Assembly: GCA_009859145.1 (NCBI GenBank)
Contig: VRVR01000031.1
Location: 186,001-250,000 of the forward strand
DNA length: 64,000 nt
Direction: 5' to 3'
DNA from: Andalucia godoyi
Taxonomy: Eukaryota; Discoba; Jakobea; Jakobida; Andaluciidae
Positions 52,544-61,238 of the stretch are shown here, piece after piece. Made by a program: the position numbers and the translations under genes. The number at the start of each line of letters is the position of its first letter. The stretch's first letter is position 1. The notes beneath the pieces are model-generated. The model did not search any database. It saw only the letters and a list, made by a program, of their open reading frames with translations, and was not told where the DNA came from.

Positions 52544-54056
52544 CTACAATCGTATAAAGATCTTTGCTTTGTACAAGACGCCAGCAACGGTTGTCCACAG
52601 CAAGACGTGGACAAACGACCAAAGGAAGTTCGCGAGCTGGTCTGATGCGACCCAGGTTTTGAACATGTTTTCGTACAGATAAAGCCACAGTGTTTGGCCG
52701 TCGGAAACAGTGATGTTGTCCATGAAGAGAACGCCCAGGAAGACCATACCGACGAAAACGACGAGCGGATTTGTGCCGAGCCATCGCAGAGGCTGCACAA
52801 GCCGCAGAACAAGTCTCGAGGGGAAAATGTCACAAAGCGCCGTGCAAAAGCACAACACAGCGCCGCTGAATCCGCTTGTAATCAGCGTGAACGAAACGCT
52901 CCATAGCTTCTTGTTGAACGGTGTTGCGTACTGCAGCCAGTATGCACAGGAAATCAGCACAAAGGCAAACGTCATCCACATTGCGCAAAGCCGTTCCATT
53001 GTGATCTTTGACTTGTACCTTTGCCAGATGAGGCCAAATTCATATCCAAAGAGCCCAGTGACACAGGAGGTGAGCGTGGACCAGAGGCCTTCCGGATCCG
53101 TCGGATGAATCCTATTGCGACACTCAAAGCAAAACCGGAGAGGCGGTTGAAAAAGAAAGACACAAAGTAAGCCAAGGAGAAGATCGACAAAGCAGGAGGG
53201 AGAGGCGAGACGTCAAAATAAAAGAAATATATAATGAAAAAAAAAAAGACACATACATGTACTTTCCGTACACTTCCCGATCGATGTACCCACTTGGATT
53301 GCACGTCGGCGAAAGGTCTCCTCGATCTGTTCACGAGTGCAGGTCAAGCGGAAACCCAAACAACAAGTCCAAAAAAAGAAGAGAAGAGACGAGGGATTAG
53401 CAATGTAGCAGCGACGGGGGGATGATGAGACGGGATGGCTCGAAAGCCGTACAAAGATCACGATACATACCGCAGTCCGAGTAGTCAGGCACCTTGATCG
53501 AGTACATGACAATGGCATACAACGCAAGGAACAAGAACATGACGAGCCTTCTTCCAGCGTCGTTCAGGAAAACAGCGCCAAGACTAATGACACCATAGAC
53601 GATCCCAAGCCTTTGCAAGACGCCCATCACACGAAACGGGGTCTTGAATTTCCGAGCCTGCACATTGAGCCACAGCCCAATCAAAAACAAGAGCGCGGCT
53701 CGTCTCAGAATGTTAAACAGCAGCGCCCAAGTCTTGCTTTTCTTTGACAGCGAAAATGCAGCCGACATTCCCATAATGAACAAAAACGACGGGAAAATGC
53801 AGTCTGCAAGCTGGATTCCTTCCCACTCCGTTTCATCAAACGGAGGGAAAATCGGCTTGGAAAAGTCTCCCTGATTGTCAACAATAATCATACCAACCAT
53901 GGTCGCACCGCGGAAAACATCCAGCGCCAGCAGCCGCGCTCCCAGCGTCGCATTTCCTTTTGTTGGTTCTCCTGAATTAATGCTCTGCACACTCGACGCA
54001 GGGCCGCCAGCAAGAGGAAGCAGCGGCCGCGATTCATTCAGATTCAACACCGGCAT
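52544..54056 (-). CDS. HGSNAT-like heparan-alpha-glucosaminide N-acetyltransferase, three exons
   Basis: Polytopic lysosomal-type transmembrane acetyltransferase (DUF5009/HGSNAT). Exons on the minus strand: 54056-53471, 53326-53257, 53111-52544; both introns are GTATGT...AG and phases match (1, then 2); product 407 aa. Exon 1: ARLLALDVFRGATMVGMIIV (the family's conserved LD..RG motif), LADCIFPSFLFIMGMSAAFS, RRAALLFLIGLWLN and GVLQRLGIVYGVISL. Exon 2: CNPSGYIDREVYGKYM, equivalent to C..GGAAGYIDR. Exon 3: HPTDPEGLWSTLTSCVTGLF, then FNKKLWSVSFTLITSGFSGA and NPLVVFVGMVFLGVLF, as in human. The catalytic His-bearing lumenal loop of the animal enzyme is not obvious. Plants and bacteria have short homologues of this length, so heparan is not necessarily the substrate. 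Confidence 0.85.
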
Positions 54057-54525
54057 ATCCTCAACAGCAAAAAACCCCCAAAAATCCAACAGCCAAAAAA
54101 AAAAGAAGAAGAAAGGACGGGAGAGAAGAAATACATATATATATATATATATATATATAACGGAAAGAAGGAATGAAGGAAAAGGAATGCAACGTTGTAT
54201 ATTGATTTACCAGACGTGATGCTCCGCAGCGGAAATTATCGGGCTTTTCGTTTGCGCATGCTTTTCCCGATGGAGAGGTTTTTGCATGATGTGCCATGCA
54301 CGCTAAGCCAAGCAGGCCGGCCCGCCCGCTTTTCGCGCCAAAAATATAAACAGACAATGACAACCCAAAACCCAAAAACCCATTTTCTTCTGTCAAACAG
54401 AGTCATTGTTTTCCAGTTGTGAATCGTTGTTTCTTTTCCTTTATTATTTTCCATGGTGAGGGTTTTCTTCTTCTTGGTCGTCTTTTGATTCCTATTTTTT
54501 TCCTCTCCTTCTTCAGCTCCGTCCA
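54057..54525. promoter_or_regulatory. HGSNAT/SNF2-RING divergent region with TA tract
   Basis: 0.47 kb with a (TA)n tract (54131-54160) and T-rich stretches. CTTCTTCAG (54508-54516) just before the SNF2-RING ATG looks like a 3' splice site, suggesting a 5'-UTR intron. No gene. Confidence 0.4.
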
Positions 54526-56976
54526 ATGTGCTCTGTTCAGCAGACGCAGTATGTCGGAGTGCACTGCTCCAAGAATATTGATCCCGATGCGTTCGACACT
54601 CTTGAGAGTTCGTACATACGACTCTCGTATTATGCTCCGATATCGTTCTACTCCTCGAAACGAGTTCGACATCATCTGTCAGGACCCTATGCGGGATACG
54701 AGCTTTCATCCTATGACCTGTCTTTGGAAAATCAGAGAATTCTGCTCGAGTACATGACTGCGTTTCTCAGAGAAGTCAAGCGGATGGAAGGCTTCTTTTA
54801 TCCGCTCCTGGATTTTTCAAAGTTTGACCAGAATGGAGTGTATCCCCCGTCTCGAGGAACGACTCTGTACTATTTCGACAACATTCCTTCGTATCTCAAA
54901 GCGCCAGATGTGATTCATATTTCCTTTGTGACGAGCAAGATCCACATCTCCTTTGTTCCTTTGCATGGCTTCTCACTGGCGAAGTTCCAGACGATTCCGC
55001 TGAAAGTTTGGCTGAATCCATTCCCGCTGCCAAGCAGTTCCGACTGCCATTCCACTACCGATACGTTGCTTCCGTACCAGTCTGCGATCGTGAATCGCAT
55101 TTTGAAACAGGAACGCGAAATGAAGCAGTACGAAGTGTGTATTTTGGACGGAGTCGCACGACTTCCGTTCACCCTGCACTCATTTTCCATTCATTCTACA
55201 GTCTTGTGTTGCCCGCCAGGGACTGGAAAGACCCGTATTGCATGCTCGATCATTGGTACAACCACCCAGCCATGCTTGATTGTGTGTCCGCCGCAGGTGA
55301 TTTTGCAGTGGAAGAACGAGCTGAATCGTATGAACATCCAGCTCCTTGAGGACGGAGGATACGTCAAATTAGTGGACTTTGCGCATGCGGCGGACTCCGT
55401 GGATCTTCTCACGCTTCCCGACAAAGTCAAATTTGTTGTCATCGACGAGTTTCAAGAGTTGTTTCGCTCCTCGACATTGACAAAGTCGGTCGGGCTTGAG
55501 ACGTTCCGAGAGGAGCACAAAGCTTTCTTGATTTTGATCAGCGCGACGCCACCTGCTCCCCAATCCCTTCCCGATTGTTGTCTCACCATTCCGGCGTTCC
55601 GCACCGATGTTTCCTCTTTTCGAGATGCGGTTCTGAAGCAGATTTCGTATGCAGTCTCTCCGGACGAAGTCAAGAAAGAAGCAGTCGCGGTGGGATTGCA
55701 GTTTCCAGAAATTGTGTGCTGCACACATTTTGTAGAGCTGAACAAAATGCAGCGGCTTTCCTACGATCTTCTCAACATCATGTTTGAGGTTTTTGTGTAC
55801 CGCGTGCGCCATACAACCCATCGCCTGCAGCAAGGGTACGGAAACCGTCGCTGGGTGAATGAATGCCTAGAGGCGCTGAAGAAGGGCTTCAAACGGATCG
55901 ATTTCGTGACCGTTCCGGACGCCATGCAGGGTTTCGATACTAGCATTCACAATGGCAAGCTGTGGAAATTTTTCAATTTTGATACGATTCGAACAGATCA
56001 GCTGCTGTGGTCGTTTTCAGATCCGACCGCCTTTTTCCGATCCAAGTTGCGCATCTGCAATCTTGCCAACGAAACGGATTTCAAGCGGAATTATTCAATT
56101 CAGAGCATTGCAAAAAAATTGAATGTGCCGGTGGAAGATCTGCTGACCAGTTTGAATATCAAACCTTGTGAAATGATGGGCAAGTTCATGCAGCAGACCA
56201 TGCTGCGTTTCATGTCCATGTACTCGCAAAATTCAAGGGAGGAGAGCCAGAACCGCAGAAAATCCCAGCATTCAGGCGAAGCGGACGACGGAAGCTGCCC
56301 CATTTGCTTGGACGAGTTCGACCCCTCCAAGAGCTATATCATTCTCCATCCCTGCGGCCACTTCTTATGCCGCAGCTGTTCGATGTACTACACGTCCGAG
56401 GATTGCCCAATGTGTCGGACGTTTATCGAGGACCGGAAAATGATGACTAAGGACACGCGGCCGGTCGTTAGCGCACACATGAAGCCAGTTGCTGACGCCC
56501 CCACTGTGGCAGATGCGGAAGGGTTTGGGAAAGTGCGTGCGCTCGTCGATTTATTGCAGACCTTCACGGAAGGGAAGAAGTCCTCTGTCGTCCATTGCGA
56601 GACGTGCCAGGCAGTGGATTTTGTGCGAGTTGTATGTGAGCAGAACCACATACCGCACATGATTTATCGTCCGGGGGACAATCCAGACGTTCTTGAACGG
56701 TTCAAAACGGCAGTTGAGAAGTCGCCGCACCATCTTCTATGTACCAGTGTGTCTGGCATCGACTTTCCCACCGTGAAGGCTGCCGTAATGTTTGCGACGC
56801 TTGAAAAATGGATCACAAAGCCGGTTGAGGCGATGGAAGATGAGATCCAGTTCATGTGTCGAGTTCGCCGGCTGGGAAGCCAAGAGAAGGTCGAATTTCA
56901 TCGGTTTGTGACACGAGGCACGGTGGAGGAAATTCTTTTCTGGCGTGTCTGGCATCGATACTCGGCCTTGATGTAG
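54526..56976 (+). CDS. Divergent SNF2-type helicase-like ATPase with RING finger, 816 aa
   Basis: Superfamily 2 ATPase split by a RING, as in Rad5/HLTF/SHPRH-type proteins. Motif I: STVLCCPPGTGKTRIACSII (about 223-242); Ia: PCLIVCPPQVILQWKNELNR; motif II: KFVVIDEFQELF (DEFQ instead of DEAH); III: FLILISATPP. The RING is at about 590-630: CPICLDEFDPSKSYII, HPCGHFLCRSC and CPMCRTFI, a C3HC4 pattern. The C-terminal RecA-like domain reads SSVVHCETCQAVDFVRVVCE, LLCTSVSGIDFPTVKAAVMF and QFMCRVRRLGSQEKVEFHRF, the last equivalent to Q...R..RiGQ. It lacks the HIRAN domain and much of the usual SNF2 insertions. The degenerate motifs and compactness recall SNF2-RING proteins of large DNA viruses; transfer is only a possibility. 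Confidence 0.82.
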   Translation: MCSVQQTQYVGVHCSKNIDPDAFDTLESSYIRLSYYAPISFYSSKRVRHHLSGPYAGYELSSYDLSLENQRILLEYMTAFLREVKRMEGFFYPLLDFSKFDQNGVYPPSRGTTLYYFDNIPSYLKAPDVIHISFVTSKIHISFVPLHGFSLAKFQTIPLKVWLNPFPLPSSSDCHSTTDTLLPYQSAIVNRILKQEREMKQYEVCILDGVARLPFTLHSFSIHSTVLCCPPGTGKTRIACSIIGTTTQPCLIVCPPQVILQWKNELNRMNIQLLEDGGYVKLVDFAHAADSVDLLTLPDKVKFVVIDEFQELFRSSTLTKSVGLETFREEHKAFLILISATPPAPQSLPDCCLTIPAFRTDVSSFRDAVLKQISYAVSPDEVKKEAVAVGLQFPEIVCCTHFVELNKMQRLSYDLLNIMFEVFVYRVRHTTHRLQQGYGNRRWVNECLEALKKGFKRIDFVTVPDAMQGFDTSIHNGKLWKFFNFDTIRTDQLLWSFSDPTAFFRSKLRICNLANETDFKRNYSIQSIAKKLNVPVEDLLTSLNIKPCEMMGKFMQQTMLRFMSMYSQNSREESQNRRKSQHSGEADDGSCPICLDEFDPSKSYIILHPCGHFLCRSCSMYYTSEDCPMCRTFIEDRKMMTKDTRPVVSAHMKPVADAPTVADAEGFGKVRALVDLLQTFTEGKKSSVVHCETCQAVDFVRVVCEQNHIPHMIYRPGDNPDVLERFKTAVEKSPHHLLCTSVSGIDFPTVKAAVMFATLEKWITKPVEAMEDEIQFMCRVRRLGSQEKVEFHRFVTRGTVEEILFWRVWHRYSALM

Positions 56977-57533
56977 CGATAACAGCAGACAACCGCCAAC
57001 CGATTCGCTGCCGTAAAAAAAAAAAACAATATAAAACATGACAAAAAGGAAACACAAAGAGAAGGAAAATCCCGGATCGGGAATTTTTTCCTTCAGCTGT
57101 TGTAATGCGTCCGACCAGCTCCTAGCCTCGTACACCAACTCCGAAAAAGGAAGCAGTTGACGCCGGGAATGTGAAACAGCAGTGCAACCTCAGCAGCAAC
57201 TCCTTTCTTGATGATTCCCCTTTGGCTTTTCTCGTCGTTTTTTCCCTTTCTCCCCTCTTTTCCGATTCTTTTCCTCTGCTTCCTTTCGCGTTTTTTTCGC
57301 GTTTGCAACTTCCCCCCATTCCCGCTTTCTCGTATTTGCCATCTCGCTGTTTTACCAGGTCCAAAACATTACCGTCTTCTTTCTGCGTTTTTCTTCAAGC
57401 GCGTCGCTAATCGAGTTCTTGTGTGAAGCGTCGACTCTGGGGTTTCCCACGCTCGCGATCTCTGTGCACTTCTAGAGTCTTTTTTTATATAGTTATTTTA
57501 TATTGTGATTTTAGTGTTTTTGAAGTATCTCAG
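56977..57533. promoter_or_regulatory. Intergenic region before the phosphatase gene
   Basis: 0.56 kb, strongly T/C-rich between 57220 and 57420, probably 3'-UTR of the SNF2-RING gene and promoter/5'-UTR of the phosphatase. Minus-strand frames here are composition artefacts. Confidence 0.35.
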
Positions 57534-58766
57534 ATGGAAGTTCAGCATCAGCAGGTGGTGGGAACGGTTGTCGCAGATGCACGCAGCAATTCAAACTGGA
57601 ACAGCAGCAACGGTCTCGGGACGTTCCCGAATCGTGTGTCGGAGATCATTCCGGGAAAGATTCTTATGGGTCCATTTCCGTGGGATATCGAGAATTTTGC
57701 GTATCTTAAACAGCAGTTTGGTGTCACGCGCATTGTGAATTGCACGCTGGAGGACTATGCAGCGTGTCTTGATCCCCCAACGGTCTCGTTTGTGGACAAG
57801 ACGTTTGCAGTGCATCACATTCCAATGGACGATGCTCCAATGCAGACATTCACGCAGTATCTGGATGATCTTTTTGCGTTTTTGGAGATCTATTCTGATG
57901 AATCCGAAGCAGATATCGTCCAGTACTATAATGATGAGAACCCTATCAACAATATCCACAGCCATAGCCACAGCCACAGTCGTGGGATCTCCTGCCCAAA
58001 TCCAATCAAGAGCCATATGAGCTGTAACGGCTTCAACAAGAGCAAGAATAATAGCAATAGGGCTCATAACACCAACAACAGTAATAACAACAACAACAAC
58101 AACAGCAGCAGCAACAGCAACAGCAGCGGCGGCGGCAATGGCAGTGACCGTGAGGGCATGGACAAGAGCGAGGCGATGACTGCTCTTGAAGACCAAATAA
58201 CACGGATCCACGTCGCGGATGAAAATTCGATCGATCCGTCGCTGTTGTGTCCCCACCAGGTGATCTACATCCACTGTCTCATGGGGGTCAGCAGGTCAGC
58301 GGCGGTTCTGTTGTCGATACTAATGCGTGCATTTGGGCTTCCTCTCCGAAATTCTCTTGAGCTTGTCAAAAAGCGAAGGTCCGTTGCGGCGCCGAACCAC
58401 GGATTCTTCTCACAGTTGCTGCGGCTTGAAGAACAGTGGATCCCAGATGCCTATCCAAGCATGACATACGAGGATTATGCAGGAAACACGTGGTCGGCAC
58501 AGACCGCCGTGCTTAACGCAAAGATTGTTGAAGACTACATTGACGACGACGAAGTCGACGGCGATGATGACGGTGATGATGACGATCGCGAACATGCAGG
58601 CAAGGGCGGGATTGGCGGTGCGTTTGGACATTATTCCAAAAAGTACTGGGGCAGTCCTTTTGGGCCCTTTCCAAACGACAATGACAAGGATGAGCTGGAA
58701 GAGGACATGGACGACGGCGAAGAAACACGTGTCCAAGATGACGAGGATGCCGACGATGATGCATGA
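57534..58766 (+). CDS. Dual-specificity protein phosphatase with low-complexity insert, 410 aa
   Basis: Cys-based phosphatase of the atypical DSP class. The N-terminal part reads EIIPGKILMGPFPWDIENFA and GVTRIVNCTLEDYAACLDPP, typical of DSP beta strands; the general acid is in HHIPMDDAPMQTF (Asp99/Asp100) followed by YLDDLFAFLE. A His/Ser/Asn-rich insertion (about 140-210; CAC/AAC repeats) separates this from the catalytic loop VIYIHCLMGVSRSAAVLLSI (HCxxGxxR, Cys248). RSVAAPNHGFFSQLLRLEEQ closes the fold as in MAPK phosphatases. The C-terminus is Asp-rich. I start at the ATG at 57534; an upstream GTG frame is not required. The insert between acid and catalytic loop is unusual. Confidence 0.88.
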   Translation: MEVQHQQVVGTVVADARSNSNWNSSNGLGTFPNRVSEIIPGKILMGPFPWDIENFAYLKQQFGVTRIVNCTLEDYAACLDPPTVSFVDKTFAVHHIPMDDAPMQTFTQYLDDLFAFLEIYSDESEADIVQYYNDENPINNIHSHSHSHSRGISCPNPIKSHMSCNGFNKSKNNSNRAHNTNNSNNNNNNNSSSNSNSSGGGNGSDREGMDKSEAMTALEDQITRIHVADENSIDPSLLCPHQVIYIHCLMGVSRSAAVLLSILMRAFGLPLRNSLELVKKRRSVAAPNHGFFSQLLRLEEQWIPDAYPSMTYEDYAGNTWSAQTAVLNAKIVEDYIDDDEVDGDDDGDDDDREHAGKGGIGGAFGHYSKKYWGSPFGPFPNDNDKDELEEDMDDGEETRVQDDEDADDDA

Positions 58767-59217
58767 ATAGGCAAAGAAAGAATGGAATGATGTGCGAGAT
58801 GACTTTCATGGGATAGAGACGAGATGTGTGTGTACAGAATACAGCAGTAATTTCAGTGATGATATTTAAAAAAAACAATGACGACTTCAGGCTCCCCAGC
58901 GTCTTCTCGATAGCAATATTGAATCGTCCATCAATACTTGGACGACGGATTTTTTTTTTTCAAAAGACAGAAAAACGAACGTAAGAATTCGCGAGCTGAG
59001 CCTGCCAGTTCCTCTCGATCGGGCATGTTTTTGATTGACAAACAGCTCCTCTTGCATTTCTGCGGGCGATTTTGACGATTGGCATCCAAATTCCTATCGT
59101 TTTCGTTCCTCTTTCTCCTTCTGAATGTAACTGTTATTTTAATGCTCAAAATAAATAAATAAGTAAATTCTCTTTGTTGTTTGATACTCTCAGACATAAA
59201 TAGATAAATAGATAGAT

Positions 59218-59248
<31 letters not shown>

Positions 59249-59249
59249 G
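58767..59249. other. Intergenic region with GATA/GAAA repeats
   Basis: 0.48 kb. It ends in (GATA)n and (GAAA)n microsatellites (59195-59248) directly before the tetraspan-PDZ ATG. No gene is seen. Confidence 0.35.
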
Positions 59250-61121
59250 ATGGGAACAGAATGTCAGCTTCCCGCTCTAGGGGCTTCGGTGTTGCTCGCG
59301 TGTTTTTCATTCATATTGCTGGTGCTAGGATGCAACCGCCGCGAGAATCATTCCGATTCGGTGTCAAAGCCAGTGACACTAGAGTATGGCGGGAAGACGT
59401 ATATAGGAGGGTGGCCATCAGTGAACAGCGACATGCAGATTGCTACGGCTTGCTTGGGACTTGCCGTATCTGCGCTTTCCATTGCATTTCGACAACGAAT
59501 TCGCATTGAAACGCTCTTTGCTCTCTGCGTTGTTTCGCTTTGCGCATTCGCAGTTGGGCTGGCAGCCTGCATACTGGATGCACAGGAAGTCCAGAGTGCG
59601 ATGGATGACTGTAAAAAGAATAGCGCGGCGACAAACTGCGAGAATTCAGAGTACGTGTATGTCGCGGTTTCCGACATTTTTGTTGCGTTTCTGAGTTTTT
59701 GCGTAGCGGCGCTGTTTGCAGCCGAGGTTGGACGAAAGCAGGACGAAAAGGTCGCCCCGCAGAACACGCATTCAAAGCTGGAATGCCCAGATGGCGTTGC
59801 TCCGACAGTTGATCAACCATCTGTGCACACGAGGCTGCCAAGCAACCTCGTAGTCCAGGCTGTCACAAGCGCCCCGGCAGCAATGGGCGGCCAGACTGCT
59901 CATCATGGACAATCTGGCCAACAGCATGCAGACGGCACAAAGAAGCAAGAGTCAGTCGTTGCACCCGTTGGTGCTCCAGGTGGTGACACTCCAGAAAAGA
60001 AGACACCGCAATTTGCAGATCCCGTTTTGGAAGCGCCATCGCAAGCCGTCGCTACACAGGATCTGCCACCACAAAATCCTCAGCAGGAAGTGATGCAACC
60101 AGCACAGAATGCCAACGTTGTCGAAAGTGTTCTTACAGAGGAGCCTGCCGCGGCCGATTCGTCATCAGAACGTACGTTGCCAGCAGAATCTCGAGCGCCC
60201 CTTCAGCGTACGGCGGAGTGCGACGTCACGAGCAGCAGGCCGTCGTTTGCGTCGGAAAATGGCTCTGTTTCACAATTGTTGCCACGGCTGGCTTCAAAAT
60301 CGAGCATGTCGCCGACACCCGAGGACGCATCGTCGGCTGGAGCCACGCCGAGGAGCGCGGAAAGGGAAGTGAGCGGAATCCCACCAAGCTTGCAGGGTGT
60401 AACACCTTCACTTGGCGCCGTGTTACGTTCTGGAGAGGAAGGAAGAAAGGGAGTTCTTGTCGTGGATTCTCTTCAAGGCCAGAGTGCCATGCAGGCGTTC
60501 ATTGCGGACGGCGACTACATTACGCATATTGCTGGCCAGTCCGTTGAGAACCGATCCGACGTTAATCTCATCTTGGCGAACTACAATCCTGGGGATGTTG
60601 TGGATGTTGCAGTCTTACGTGGGACGGGCCTCGGAGAAGAAGTTTCTCAGCTTGAAATCGGTGGTCAAGGTCTGTCGCTGCTGCAGGTTCGAAAGTTCAG
60701 AGAGCAAGCAGGAATGCCCGTTTGCCCACGTCCTCTTTGGACCACTGAATCTGCACTTGCAGCAATCACGATCTTGCGTCCTTGGACTGGTTTTCTCTGC
60801 AAGCATATCGGCTCGGAGCTGCAGATCACCGCAATTGCAGAGGAGTCCCCTGCAGCGAGGGCAAAGCCTGCCCTCGAGAAAGGTATGGTGGTCGTGGCGA
60901 TCGATCGGAAGAAAGTGGACTCCTTGCAGCTCCTCGAATCTGAGCTTTCCACAAAAGCCGCCGGCGAGGTGGTTGTCTTTGAATGCCGTCGGTCGGGCGC
61001 TTCGCAGACATCTTTCTTTTCTCAAGTGGAGCTGGGAGTTGAAGGAAGATCTGTATCTGAAATCCGCTGTCTCCGTGAACTCGCTGGATTCAAAGCTGTT
61101 TCGCAAACCGGCAGGAGCTAG
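59250..61121 (+). CDS. Tetraspan membrane protein with two C-terminal PDZ-like domains, 623 aa
   Basis: Four hydrophobic segments lie in the first 165 residues: ASVLLACFSFILLVLG, IATACLGLAVSALSIAF, LFALCVVSLCAFAVGLAACI and VSDIFVAFLSFCVAALFAAE. The first loop has GGKTYIGGWPSV and the second a Cys pair. A long disordered Pro/Gln/Ala linker (170-375) follows. Two PDZ-like modules come next: KGVLVVDSLQGQSAMQAFIA with DYITHIAGQSVENRSDVN and PGDVVDVAVLRG, and LQITAIAEESPAARAKPALE with MVVVAIDRKKVDSLQLLE. Each is followed by a related 24-residue unit: LEIGGQGLSLLQVRKFREQA and VELGVEGRSVSEIRCLRELA. Function unknown; probably a membrane-anchored scaffold. Confidence 0.65.
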   Translation: MGTECQLPALGASVLLACFSFILLVLGCNRRENHSDSVSKPVTLEYGGKTYIGGWPSVNSDMQIATACLGLAVSALSIAFRQRIRIETLFALCVVSLCAFAVGLAACILDAQEVQSAMDDCKKNSAATNCENSEYVYVAVSDIFVAFLSFCVAALFAAEVGRKQDEKVAPQNTHSKLECPDGVAPTVDQPSVHTRLPSNLVVQAVTSAPAAMGGQTAHHGQSGQQHADGTKKQESVVAPVGAPGGDTPEKKTPQFADPVLEAPSQAVATQDLPPQNPQQEVMQPAQNANVVESVLTEEPAAADSSSERTLPAESRAPLQRTAECDVTSSRPSFASENGSVSQLLPRLASKSSMSPTPEDASSAGATPRSAEREVSGIPPSLQGVTPSLGAVLRSGEEGRKGVLVVDSLQGQSAMQAFIADGDYITHIAGQSVENRSDVNLILANYNPGDVVDVAVLRGTGLGEEVSQLEIGGQGLSLLQVRKFREQAGMPVCPRPLWTTESALAAITILRPWTGFLCKHIGSELQITAIAEESPAARAKPALEKGMVVVAIDRKKVDSLQLLESELSTKAAGEVVVFECRRSGASQTSFFSQVELGVEGRSVSEIRCLRELAGFKAVSQTGRS

Positions 61122-61238
61122 TCCCACAGCTCGTTGTTCCCCCAAAAATCTCTAGACGTATCCATCTTGCAATGAATCACTGTTTATTATTATTATTATT
61201 ATTATTATTACGGATCCAACATGGACAGCTCCTTTGCA
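61122..61238. other. Convergent 3' gap with (ATT)n
   Basis: Short gap between convergent genes holding an ATT trinucleotide run (61184-61210). Likely both 3'-UTRs. Confidence 0.5.
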
